DNA of 64,000 bases from Mesonia profundi (lineage in GTDB: Bacteria; Bacteroidota; Bacteroidia; Flavobacteriales; Flavobacteriaceae), in the NCBI RefSeq assembly GCF_031085155.1, contig NZ_JAVHUL010000007.1, positions 40,105 to 104,104 of the forward strand, given 5' to 3'. Positions 55,401 through 63,983 of this stretch are shown here, one piece after another. Under the pieces are notes generated by a model. The model ran no database searches, was not told the DNA's origin, and saw nothing but the letters and a program-made list of their open reading frames with translations. A program made the position numbers and the translations under genes. The number at the start of each line of letters is the position of its first letter. Position 1 is the first letter of the stretch.

Positions 55401-55739
55401 ATGGAAGCGCAGAAAGTAGATATGTTCATCATGTCCAACAATAAATTTTTTGAAAGTCACCACATTCCTCAAATCAGAGAGCTCTTATTAAAAGCAGACG
55501 ATTCTAAATGGGCGTTAGTACAAACCTTACAGTTTCAAGATCCTACTACAATTCTTATTGTTTCCCTTTTAGCAGGCGGTTTTGGGGTTGATCGTTTTAT
55601 GATTGGCGATACGGGTTTAGGCGTAGGTAAACTGCTTACATGTGGTGGATTTGGCGTTTGGGCTATTGTGGACTGGTTTATTATTATGGGAGCTACCAAA
55701 GACAAAAACATCAACAAGCTTCAGCAAGTATTATATTAA
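55401..55739 (+). CDS. TM2 domain membrane protein
   Basis: A 112-residue protein with a hydrophilic N-terminal stretch of about 50 residues and a TM2 domain (GGFGVDRFMIGDTGLGVGKLL, in part; VWAIVDWFIIMG) of two membrane helices with the conserved DRF motif between them. The function of TM2 proteins in bacteria is unknown. It is the first of three small membrane genes with gaps of 3 bp or a 4-bp overlap. Confidence 0.85.
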   Translation: MEAQKVDMFIMSNNKFFESHHIPQIRELLLKADDSKWALVQTLQFQDPTTILIVSLLAGGFGVDRFMIGDTGLGVGKLLTCGGFGVWAIVDWFIIMGATKDKNINKLQQVLY

Positions 55740-55742
55740 GTG

Positions 55743-56153
55743 ATGACACGAAATAAGCTCTATACACTTTTAACCGTATTGAGTTTATCTGGTTATGCAT
55801 GGCTTGTATTTCAGCTTTATGCTGAACAACAAAATTCAGGTATAGGACAGGTTTGTATCTTTAAATCGGTTACAAACCTGCCTTGTCCTTCTTGCGGTTC
55901 TACGCGATCTATTTTAGAAATAGTACAAGGAAATCTTTTAGCTGCTCTTTATATCAATCCGCTTGGTTTTTTATTCGTGTCGGTTTTATTAATTCTTCCT
56001 CTTTGGATCATCGCCGACCTACTTCAAAAGAGTGATTCTCTTTTAAAATTTTACCATCATACTGAAAAGTGGATTTCAAAAAAACCCGTTGCTTTAGTCT
56101 TAATAGTCCTTGTTTTGCTAAATTGGGGTTGGAATATATATAAAGACCTATGA
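55743..56153 (+). CDS. DUF2752 membrane protein
   Basis: A 136-residue protein with three hydrophobic helices. The hallmark CPSCGSTRS (CPxCGxTR, residues about 49-55) is present. I use the ATG at 55743; a GTG at 55740 directly before it is also possible. The family is of unknown function and often lies next to TM2 genes in Bacteroidota. It overlaps the following gene by 4 bp. Confidence 0.87.
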   Translation: MTRNKLYTLLTVLSLSGYAWLVFQLYAEQQNSGIGQVCIFKSVTNLPCPSCGSTRSILEIVQGNLLAALYINPLGFLFVSVLLILPLWIIADLLQKSDSLLKFYHHTEKWISKKPVALVLIVLVLLNWGWNIYKDL

Positions 56154-56575
56154 ATTCTACTACCGCTTTTGTTCATAAAGAATACGAAGCAGAGAAAGCT
56201 TCCAATAGCTATTTGATGTCGTTAATTGCGATTATGGTAGGTCTCCCCTTTCCCATCATTAATTTATTGGCCACGTTTATATTTTATATGGCTCATAGCA
56301 AAAAGAGTTATTTTATTCGCTGGCATTGCACCCAGGCTTTATTATCACAATTGATTTTATTTTTCGTGAATTCGATTGGATTTTGGTGGACTATAAACAT
56401 TATTTATCTAAATGCTGAAGTTAGCTCTGCTTACCTTATCTATTTAGCTTGCTTGGTACTGTTAAATTTAATAGAGTTTATCGCTACCATTTATGCAGCT
56501 ATAGAAACCCGTAAAGGAAAGCATGTGAAATGGATTGGTCTGGGAAGAATTGTAGATGCTATCGTCACTAAATAA
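56150..56575 (+). CDS. DUF4870-like membrane protein
   Basis: A 141-residue protein with four hydrophobic segments; SYFIRWHCTQALLSQLILFF resembles DUF4870, with Trp-His-Cys in the position where such proteins carry a conserved His. Third gene of the TM2-DUF2752 trio, which it overlaps by 4 bp, so all three are likely translated from one mRNA. Confidence 0.75.
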   Translation: MNSTTAFVHKEYEAEKASNSYLMSLIAIMVGLPFPIINLLATFIFYMAHSKKSYFIRWHCTQALLSQLILFFVNSIGFWWTINIIYLNAEVSSAYLIYLACLVLLNLIEFIATIYAAIETRKGKHVKWIGLGRIVDAIVTK

Positions 56576-56847
56576 ATCGTCCACAGCTAAATTATTAGAC
56601 TTAATTTTCTCTAAATAAGATTACTCAACTTTTCTTAATACACTTTAATTCAAGAAAGCCTTTTTATAATCTGCGGAGATGAGTCAACACAGATTAGAGC
56701 TTAATGTCTTCTTAAAACACCTAAAAATTTTATAAAGAATTCTTAAAAGCACTTGCTAAATAAGGCTTTTAAGAAAGCTTTAATAATTTCGAAGTACTAA
56801 ATAGCTTTTCACACGTTATGCTTTTACAAACTTTAAAATTGAAAACT

Positions 56848-57612
56848 ATGAATGGATTGAGAAAATTGAAATTTGGAGCATTCGCACTGTCTCTAGCTTG
56901 TGTATTTACGGCTTGTTCAAGTGACGATGATAATACGGTCACAACCCCAACAGCAAATGAAGGCTCTTTAAAAATTACTGCGAAGGCAAGTTATGATAAT
57001 TCAGCAAATAGGTTAGTCGAAAGTGTCGATCTCAATAGCTTTATCGTCAATTTTAAAGAGATTGAGCTCGAATTACAAGACAACGATCTAGATGATGATA
57101 TGGATAATAATTCAGATGCCAATGGCTTTTATGATAGCGATGATGATATTGAGCTAGAAGGACCTTTTGAAATCGATTTATTAGCAGCAAACAGCGTTCA
57201 ATTGGTGAATATTGAAATTCCAAATGGTATTTACGAAGAAATCGAGTTTGAATTTGATAAAAGTGAAAACCCAGAATCTGATTTGTTTGGAAAAAGCATG
57301 GAGCTAAAAGGAGAGATTAACGGAGTTCCTTTTGTATTCTGGCATGATTTTGAAGAAGAAATTGAAATTGATTATGAAGACATGAACGAAAGCCTTGTCA
57401 TAGACAATAACACAAGCGAGGTGCTGATTAATTTTGATCTTAGTGCGGTGTTAGGAGCTACAGGAATGGTAGACCTTTCTATGGCTACCGATAATGATGG
57501 CGACGGTGTGATTGTAATTAGTCCTCAAGATGAAGACGGAAACCATGCCTTGGCAGAAGTTTTAAAAGAAGCCATTAAAGCACAAATAGAGCTGATGGAT
57601 GATTTAGATTAA
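56848..57612 (+). CDS. Asp-rich surface lipoprotein, DUF4382-like
   Basis: A 254-residue protein from the ATG at 56848, with lipoprotein signal VFTAC (Cys23) followed by SSDDD, matching the flavobacterial surface-export pattern. The mature part holds an acidic run (DNDLDDDMDNNSDANGFYD) and strand regions (GSLKITAKASYDNS, VQLVNIEIPNGIYEEIEFEF) that look like DUF4382. Acidic clusters may bind calcium. A strong terminator follows. Function unknown. Confidence 0.72.
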   Translation: MNGLRKLKFGAFALSLACVFTACSSDDDNTVTTPTANEGSLKITAKASYDNSANRLVESVDLNSFIVNFKEIELELQDNDLDDDMDNNSDANGFYDSDDDIELEGPFEIDLLAANSVQLVNIEIPNGIYEEIEFEFDKSENPESDLFGKSMELKGEINGVPFVFWHDFEEEIEIDYEDMNESLVIDNNTSEVLINFDLSAVLGATGMVDLSMATDNDGDGVIVISPQDEDGNHALAEVLKEAIKAQIELMDDLD

Positions 57613-57638
57613 GCTCTTGCTTAATTTTTATAATGTAG

Positions 57639-57687
57639 AACTGCCCAAAAAGTAACTGTAAATTTGGTTACTATTTGGGCAGTTTTT
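57639..57687 (+). terminator. Terminator of the Asp-rich lipoprotein gene
   Basis: AACTGCCCAAAAAGTAAC and GTTACTATTTGGGCAGTT make a stem of about 18 bp with a mismatch, then a T run; the strongest hairpin of the window. Confidence 0.9.
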
Positions 57688-57950
57688 TAGGCTTACTTAA
57701 ATTGAAATCTACTTCTCTTTTCTATATTTTTCATTATTCAAGCAATTGTTACTGTCTTAACATACAGGCTTTTGTCTCGTCCAAATTTCTTAGATGAATT
57801 ACAGGAAGTAAAATCTTATGGAAGAATCAAATGTAATACCTATAAAAAACATTTCTACTAAGAAGAGAATATAACTATTGAAAATTAATAATAAAACCTA
57901 AACCAAGAATACTCAGTATTTTCTTGTTAATTTGCAAGAAAAATAAAGAC

Positions 57951-59822
57951 TTGAATTACGCATCTATAGAGAATATCGCCAAGGCTTATGGCGAACGCAT
58001 TTTGTTTACCGATTTATCCTTCGGAATCAATCAAGGTCAGAAAATTGCACTTATCGCTAAAAATGGTACAGGAAAAACTTCCTTACTGAATATTCTATCG
58101 CAAGCCGAACAACCCGATGAAGGGAAAGTGGTTTTTAGAAAAAATATTAAAACCGCCTTTTTACCGCAAGAGCCTAACTTAGATCCAAAGCTTACGGTTG
58201 AGCAAATCGTTTTTGCTTCAGATAATGAAGTCCTGCGGATTATTGAGCAGTACGAAAAAGCCTTAAAAAACCCAGATGATGCCGAAGCCTACCAAAAAGC
58301 TTTTGACCTCATGGAAGCTAAACAAGCTTGGGACTTTGAGACCGAATACAAGCAAATTTTATCTAAACTAAAACTAGATGACCTCGACCAACCGGTGAGT
58401 AAACTTTCTGGCGGACAAAAAAAGCGATTGGCATTAGCCACAGTTTTATTAGACAAACCCGATGTGTTGATTTTAGATGAGCCTACCAACCACCTAGACT
58501 TAGAAATGATTGAGTGGCTGGAAGATTTCTTTAAAAAGCAAAACTTCACCTTATTTATGGTGACCCACGACCGTTATTTCCTAGAACGGGTTTGTAATGA
58601 AATCATCGAGTTGGAGGACGGGCAGTTGTATACCTACAAAGGAAATTACAGCTATTACCTCGATAAAAAAGAAACCCGCGTAGAAGTAGAGAAAACCAAT
58701 ACCGATAAAGCCAAACAACTTTATAAAAAGGAATTGGACTGGATGCGCCGCCAACCCAAAGCGCGTACCACCAAATCTAAATCTAGAATTGAAGATTTTA
58801 CCGAAATCAAAGCCAATGCACACAAGCGAAGAAATGATCACGAAGTACAGCTAGAGCTCAATATGGAGCGTATGGGAAACAAAATTGTAGAGCTTCATAA
58901 AATCTCGAAGAGTTTTGATGATAACATATTGCTAGATCAATTTACGTATAATTTTCAACCCGGAGAGCGATTGGGAATCATCGGTAAAAACGGAACCGGA
59001 AAATCTACGTTTCTCAACATTCTTACCGGAAATTTAAAAGCGGATAGCGGGAAAATGACGATTGGCGAAACGGTGAAATTTGGGTATTACACCCAAAAAG
59101 GAATCCACATTAAGCCAGGTCAAAAAGTAATTGAAGTCATTCGTGAGTTTGGAGACTACATTCCACTAAAAAAGGGAAGACAAATTTCTGCGGCTCAATT
59201 ACTCGAAAGATTTCTATTTGACCGAAAGAAACAATATGATTTTGTGGACAAACTAAGTGGTGGCGAGCGTAAGCGTCTTTACTTATGTACCATTCTTATT
59301 CAAAATCCTAATTTTCTGATTCTCGATGAGCCTACCAACGATTTAGATATTGTAACCCTCAACGTTTTAGAGAGCTTCCTATTGGATTACCCAGGTTGCC
59401 TCTTGGTGGTTTCTCACGATCGTTATTTTATGGATAAGATTGTAGATCACTTGTTTGTATTTAGAGGAGAAGGTGTGGTAGAAGATTTTCCAGGAAATTA
59501 TAGTGATTATAGAGCGTATGAAGGTAGCGCTAGTCCTGCTCCAAAGAAAGTAGAAGCTAATTCTACCAACAAAAATGAACGTAAAAATACTTCAGAAGAA
59601 AATAAGTTAAGTTATAACGAACAAAAAGAGTTTAAACGACTCGAAAAAGACGTTCCTAAATTAGAGCGAAAGAAAGAGACCTTACAACAAGAGTTTTTAA
59701 AAGATTTAAATGAAGAACAAATTAAAAATAAATCGATAGCGCTTCAAAAACTCATCGATGAGATCGACGAAAAAACCGAACGTTGGTTTGAACTTTCGGC
59801 GATTATAGAGGGAGAGGCTTAG
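57951..59822 (+). CDS. ABC-F family ATPase (ribosome-associated type)
   Basis: A 623-residue protein from the TTG at 57951 (MNYASIENIAKAYGER); the TTG at 57924 would add 9 residues and sits on a -7-like TTAATTTG. Two ATPase domains, with Walker A AKNGTGKTSLL and GKNGTGKSTFL, signature LSGGQKKR and LSGGERKR, and Walker B LILDEPTNHLD and LILDEPTNDLD; a linker (residues about 230-320) and a coiled C-terminal extension as in Uup. ABC-F proteins act on the ribosome or in DNA and have no membrane domain. The Uup type is the best match. Confidence 0.93.
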   Translation: MNYASIENIAKAYGERILFTDLSFGINQGQKIALIAKNGTGKTSLLNILSQAEQPDEGKVVFRKNIKTAFLPQEPNLDPKLTVEQIVFASDNEVLRIIEQYEKALKNPDDAEAYQKAFDLMEAKQAWDFETEYKQILSKLKLDDLDQPVSKLSGGQKKRLALATVLLDKPDVLILDEPTNHLDLEMIEWLEDFFKKQNFTLFMVTHDRYFLERVCNEIIELEDGQLYTYKGNYSYYLDKKETRVEVEKTNTDKAKQLYKKELDWMRRQPKARTTKSKSRIEDFTEIKANAHKRRNDHEVQLELNMERMGNKIVELHKISKSFDDNILLDQFTYNFQPGERLGIIGKNGTGKSTFLNILTGNLKADSGKMTIGETVKFGYYTQKGIHIKPGQKVIEVIREFGDYIPLKKGRQISAAQLLERFLFDRKKQYDFVDKLSGGERKRLYLCTILIQNPNFLILDEPTNDLDIVTLNVLESFLLDYPGCLLVVSHDRYFMDKIVDHLFVFRGEGVVEDFPGNYSDYRAYEGSASPAPKKVEANSTNKNERKNTSEENKLSYNEQKEFKRLEKDVPKLERKKETLQQEFLKDLNEEQIKNKSIALQKLIDEIDEKTERWFELSAIIEGEA

Positions 59823-60547
59823 GGATTAGGAATTAGGATGTAGGGGTACAAGCGACTGTCATTCCGAAAGAGTCCCGCCTGAATTGAATTCAATTGGGGC
59901 AGGAACGACTGAGGAATCTCACCTTTCTAAGTAAAAGATCCTTCGTTTCACTCGGGATGACAAAAAGCGACTGTCATTGGCTAAGCCGAACCACTACGTT
60001 AGGTTTCCGACGAAAGGAGGAATCTCTTACTCGCAACCTGTCACCCTGAACCTGCCCGACTTGTCATTCAGGCGGGCCTGCCCGAGCTGTCACCCTGAAT
60101 TTATTTCAGGTTCTCATGTTTAGAAGTTCCTTTTTACTTTTAGTTTTTCACTTTTCACTCTGAAAAAGGCTCGCCCGAACGGTACGGGCGGGAACGACTG
60201 AGGAATCTCATCTTTCTAAGCAAGAGATTCATCATTCCACTGCGTTGCATTCTGAATGACACAAGCGACTGTCATTCCGATAGAGGAACGACTGAGGAAT
60301 CTCATTCTCGCAACCTGTCACCCTGAACCCCCGAATGGCCATTCAGGAGGGACTGTCCGAGCTGTCAGCCTGAACCTGTTTCAGGGTCTCATGCTTAGAA
60401 GTTCCTTTTCATTTTTAGTTTTTAACACAATGGCAGTTTGTGAGAAGAGTTGACTTACAGAAGTACGAGATGCTGAAATAAATTCAGCATGACAGGTAAG
60501 GAGAAAGATCAAATTATTTTTTAACTTTCCATCCAAATTGAACCACA
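59823..60547. repeat. Dense array of dispersed intergenic repeats
   Basis: No gene is seen in these 725 bp. Repeat units start with GACTGTCATTCC, contain GAGGAATCTC, and end in GGGATGACA or TGAATGACA (59854-59962 is a full unit; a further one begins at 59971; the third and fourth begin near 60170 and 60266). A short frame at 60256-60453 runs through the repeats and has no family match. Confidence 0.85.
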
Positions 60548-61318
60548 TTGAATCATCTAATCAAATCCTATCCTAATTTTTGGTGGAAAAGCAGCAATCA
60601 GCACGGCGTACATTCTCCGTTTGTATATCGCTTGGTTTGTTTATGTTTTTATGACAAGGAGAACTACAGCTCCTACCCTATCCTAAAAGAATTCCGTAAA
60701 GAAATTTTAACCAATCAGCAGCAAATCAAAGTCAAAGATTTGGGGGCGGATTCGCAAGTCTTCCAAGAAGACCAAAGAAAAGTAGCCGATATCGCCAAAA
60801 ATGCAGGAACCACTTGGAAAAGAAGCAAGTTTCTAAATCGGTTAACGCGTTATTTTCAAATTAAAACTGCGGTAGAATTAGGCACTTCTGTAGGAATAGG
60901 TGCCGCCAGTATAGCCTGCAATAATCAGGTTAAACTTCTGAGTATTGAAGGCTGTCCGCAAACCGCCGCCGTGGCGCAGTCCTATTTTAAAAAATATGAT
61001 TTAAGCAATATTCAGCTTCGCGTAGGAGATTTTAAAGAAGAGATTCCCAAGATTCCTTTTGAGAAAATAGATATGGCTTTTATTGACGGGCATCACAGCA
61101 AAGAAGCTATGCTTCGTTATTTTGAAGCTTTATTACCGCTTATTCATAATGAAACCTTATTTATTTTTGACGACATCTATTGGTCGGTTGGGATGCAAGA
61201 AGCTTGGGAGGAAATCAAAAAACATCCGCAAGTAAAAGTCACGATTGATACTTTTTATTGGGGCTTGGTATTCTTCAGAAAAGAGCAAGTGAAAGAAAAT
61301 TTTAAGATTAGGCTTTAA
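60548..61318 (+). CDS. Class I SAM-dependent methyltransferase
   Basis: A 256-residue protein with a TTG start (60548). The N-terminus NHLIKSYPNFWWKSSNQHGVHSPFVYRL matches a flavobacterial methyltransferase group (pieces: WKSSNQHGVHSPFVYRL). The SAM motif is AVELGTSVGIGAASIA near residue 115, with FIDGHHSKEA in the acidic loop; the fold is that of catechol/caffeoyl-type O-methyltransferases. The acceptor is unknown. It is bordered on both sides by repeat arrays. Confidence 0.85.
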   Translation: MNHLIKSYPNFWWKSSNQHGVHSPFVYRLVCLCFYDKENYSSYPILKEFRKEILTNQQQIKVKDLGADSQVFQEDQRKVADIAKNAGTTWKRSKFLNRLTRYFQIKTAVELGTSVGIGAASIACNNQVKLLSIEGCPQTAAVAQSYFKKYDLSNIQLRVGDFKEEIPKIPFEKIDMAFIDGHHSKEAMLRYFEALLPLIHNETLFIFDDIYWSVGMQEAWEEIKKHPQVKVTIDTFYWGLVFFRKEQVKENFKIRL

Positions 61319-61800
61319 GCTATCATTTTGAATGACATAAGCTACTGTCATTCCGATCGAGGCCCGCCCGAACGGCACGGGCGGGTACGACTGAGGAATC
61401 TCATACTCGCATTCAAAAGATCCTTCCTGCCCGCCCTTCATTATTAAAAAGTGACAGGCGGGGCTTCACTGCGTTTCACTCTCGATGACACAAGTGACTA
61501 TCATTCCGAAAGAGGCCCGCCCGAACGGCACGGGCGGGTACGACTGAGGAATCTCTTACTCGCATTCGGAAGATCCTTCGCTCTGCTCTGGATGACAGAA
61601 AGCGACTGTCATTCCGATCGAGGCCCGCCCGAACGGCACGGGCGGGTACGACTAAGGAATCTCTTACTCGCAATAGAAAGATCCTTCGCTCCGCTATGGA
61701 TGACAGAACACGAGCAAGAGCGAAAACAAAAAAAATCTTTACCTTTAGCCTGTAACAAAATTTGACGCCACACGTCTTACCTATAGAAATTACGACAAGC
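61319..61800. repeat. Three tandem-like repeat units with terminal inverted repeats
   Basis: Units at 61343-61490, 61497-61598 and 61604-61706. The last two are 102-103 bp, begin with GACTGTCATTCC or TGACTATCATTCC and end with CTGGATGACAG or ATGGATGACAG, so their ends are inverted repeats (TGTCAT / ATGACA). Each also has an inner palindrome, CCCGCCCGAACGGCACGGGCGGG minus a few bases, at most 20 shown: CGCCCGAACGGCACGGGCG. The rest before the LolD-like gene holds no gene. Confidence 0.9.
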
Positions 61801-62487
61801 ATGAGCGACGTTATCCAAATTAAAGACATTACCAGAGATTTTCCTTTGGGACAAGAAACCGTAAAGGTTTTAAAAGGAATTGACCTTAACATTAAAAAAG
61901 GAGACTATGTCGCTTTAATGGGACCTTCTGGATCGGGAAAATCTACTTTAATGAATTTATTGGGTTGCTTAGACACACCCACTTCTGGGTCTTACATCCT
62001 TAGCGGAAAAGATGTTTCTAAGCTGAGCGATGACGAACTCGCCGAAATTAGAAACAAAGAAATTGGTTTTGTGTTCCAAACCTTTAACCTCTTGCCAAGA
62101 ACAACGGCCTTAGACAATGTCGCTTTGCCCATGATTTATGCCGGAAAATCTAAAAGTGAACGAGAAATAAGAGCTGCGGAAGTCTTAAAAAATGTAGGTT
62201 TAGGAGACCGAATGGACCACAAACCAAATCAGCTTTCAGGAGGACAACGTCAACGGGTTGCGGTAGGAAGAGCCTTGGTGAATCACCCTTCTATCATCTT
62301 AGCCGATGAACCTACAGGAAACTTAGATTCAAAAACATCGGTAGAAATTATGAATTTATTCGATGCGATTCACGCTTCAGGGAACACGGTAATTCTAGTC
62401 ACCCACGAAGAAGAAATTGCAACACACGCACATCGAATTATTCGCCTTCGCGATGGCGTAATTGAAAGTGACGAAAGAAATAGGTAA
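61801..62487 (+). CDS. LolD/MacB-type ABC transporter ATP-binding protein
   Basis: A 228-residue ATPase from the ATG at 61801 ([17 protein letters not shown]); an ATG 39 bp earlier adds residues outside the family. Motifs: Walker [11 protein letters not shown]-loop [20 protein letters not shown], signature [15 protein letters not shown], Walker [14 protein letters not shown], switch His in VTHEEEIA. Such ATPases pair with MacB/LolCE permeases, none of which is adjacent. A short gene follows 1 bp after its stop. Confidence 0.9.
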   Translation: MSDVIQIKDITRDFPLGQETVKVLKGIDLNIKKGDYVALMGPSGSGKSTLMNLLGCLDTPTSGSYILSGKDVSKLSDDELAEIRNKEIGFVFQTFNLLPRTTALDNVALPMIYAGKSKSEREIRAAEVLKNVGLGDRMDHKPNQLSGGQRQRVAVGRALVNHPSIILADEPTGNLDSKTSVEIMNLFDAIHASGNTVILVTHEEEIATHAHRIIRLRDGVIESDERNR

Positions 62488-62488
62488 T

Positions 62489-62680
62489 ATGAATTTTGAT
62501 CAATTTTCTCCGCTTACTCAAATCCTTCTGGTTTTCGCAGGCCTGGGATTACTCTTCTTTTTAGTGATGTCCAATAACAAAAGGAATAAAGATAAACGCG
62601 CTAAAAGGAGCTCTAAGAGTTTTCGTCAACGCATCAAAGAACGAAAAGAAGAGCGAGAAGAAGAGCGAGAAGAAAGCTAA
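62489..62680 (+). CDS. Small single-helix membrane protein
   Basis: A 63-residue protein from the ATG at 62489 with one membrane helix (ILLVFAGLGLLFFLVM) and a Lys/Arg/Glu-rich tail (RIKERKEEREEEREES). It starts 1 bp after the LolD-like gene's stop, so it is likely co-translated. No named family. Confidence 0.65.
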   Translation: MNFDQFSPLTQILLVFAGLGLLFFLVMSNNKRNKDKRAKRSSKSFRQRIKERKEEREEEREES

Positions 62681-63543
62681 GCTTATTTATAAGAGAAAAC
62701 TCATGATTTTTAACTTAACTCTGGTAAATTATGTTCTGCAATAACTAAAAAATTATATACTAAATCACTATTGTCCGATTAAAGATATAAGACCGCTGCG
62801 CTAGTAGACATAAGACGAAAGATTATATCGTAAATAGATAAAAATCAACCTATTGTATTTCGGTAGATAAAAGAAATTTGAAATTTTATAAAAGCGAGCC
62901 CTAAACAGGAAATCTACTCTGATTCCCTGTCATTTCAAAGCTTACAGAATTTTCAACTATGTTTATCGGACATTAATGATACTAAACAGTATGCTTGCAT
63001 CGATATTTTTGATTTACATATTCATATTAACTTTAAAAATAGTCCAAGCTCCGCAGAAAATACGGTATCAATTTAATTTGATATAAACCCCTATTAATGA
63101 ATCAGTATGTTCTTGCTCAGGACCTCACTTCTTAATTAAGCCACAATACCTACAAAAAATGTTTTTTTTAAAATAGTAGCAAAACAAATGCTTACGTTTT
63201 ATTAGATTATCCTGGTATAACCAAAATGAAGTTAACCTGTGTTTTCCTAAATAAAATCACCTACCTACATCACTAACAATAACTTACCCCTATTTTAGTG
63301 AGTTTTTTTAAATAATTATAGTATCTTCAATCTAGCTTAAAACTAAAGACTTGAATTATCCCTAGTTTAATTGTAGTTACTACGTAGTTACCCCCTAGTG
63401 AATAGACACTGATACTACACCGAGTCCACAGTGAATACACACTTTTTCACTAAAAGAGTGTATTCAATATGTGTTGCTTATGGTTGAGTCTTTTTTTATT
63501 CGAGCTAAATAAAAGTTTTATTACTGTAATACCTATAGATATT
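62681..63543. other. Long non-coding region with a hairpin and short direct repeats
   Basis: No gene is seen in 863 bp of AT-rich DNA. Marks: a TAAGAC/AGACATAAGAC repeat near 62783-62820, a doubled GTAGTTAC at 63374-63392, two GTGAATAxACAC copies near 63399 and 63431, and a hairpin at 63433-63465 with 14-bp arms GAATACACACTTTT / AAAAGAGTGTATTC (one mismatch), 78 bp upstream of the broken gene at 63544. Confidence 0.6.
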
Positions 63544-63966
63544 ATGGCACAATTAGATAAGCACAACAGACTCATTGGCGGATTGGGAGATTTGGTTTTT
63601 AGGCAAGTAAACGGAAAAACCATTGTGCAAGTTAAACCTGGAAAAAACGGCGTAAATCAAACGAAGCAAACCAAATTATCCTCCTCTGATTTTGGAACCG
63701 CTTCTAGTACTACCAAATGTCTCTCTATGACTTTACGCCGGTTGTTTCTCACTTATTACGATTAGCAGATGTTTAATCGATTTAGAAAAACGGTTTACCA
63801 AGCTATGCTGAGTAATACCGAAATTCCGAAAGGAGAAAAAGATTTATGGCAGGGTGAAATCTCTTTGTTGGATGGGTTTGAGTTTAACCTTTCTAGCCTA
63901 TATAGCGATTATTGTAGCTTAGGTGTAAGCTTCCCCAAAATTAGGACAAATAGAAGTTATAATTAA
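63544..63966 (+). pseudogene. Conserved flavobacterial protein, split by an in-frame stop
   Basis: The ATG at 63544 opens a frame that reads MAQLDKHNRLIGGLGDLVFRQ and stops at a TAG (63763-63765); the same frame then goes on as QMFNRFRKTVYQAMLSN...GEKDLWQGEISLLDGFEFN to TAA at 63966. The two parts look like one protein of about 140 codons without the stop, and the C-terminus (SFPKIRTNRSYN) looks short and unlike a natural end. The first part (DLVFRQVNGKTIVQVKPG) looks like a family of unknown function; I recognise the pattern but cannot name it. Confidence 0.65.
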
Positions 63967-63983
63967 TTTTAAATTTGTCAACT

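Noticed and set aside
60256..60453. 65-codon frame between the ABC-F and methyltransferase genes
   Set aside because: It runs through intergenic repeats (GAGGAATCTC, CTGTCACCCTGAACC) that recur without the frame being kept; no domain.
61451..61892. Overlapping frames on both strands before the LolD-like gene
   Set aside because: They translate the repeat units three times over; the apparent internal repeats of the protein are the DNA repeats.
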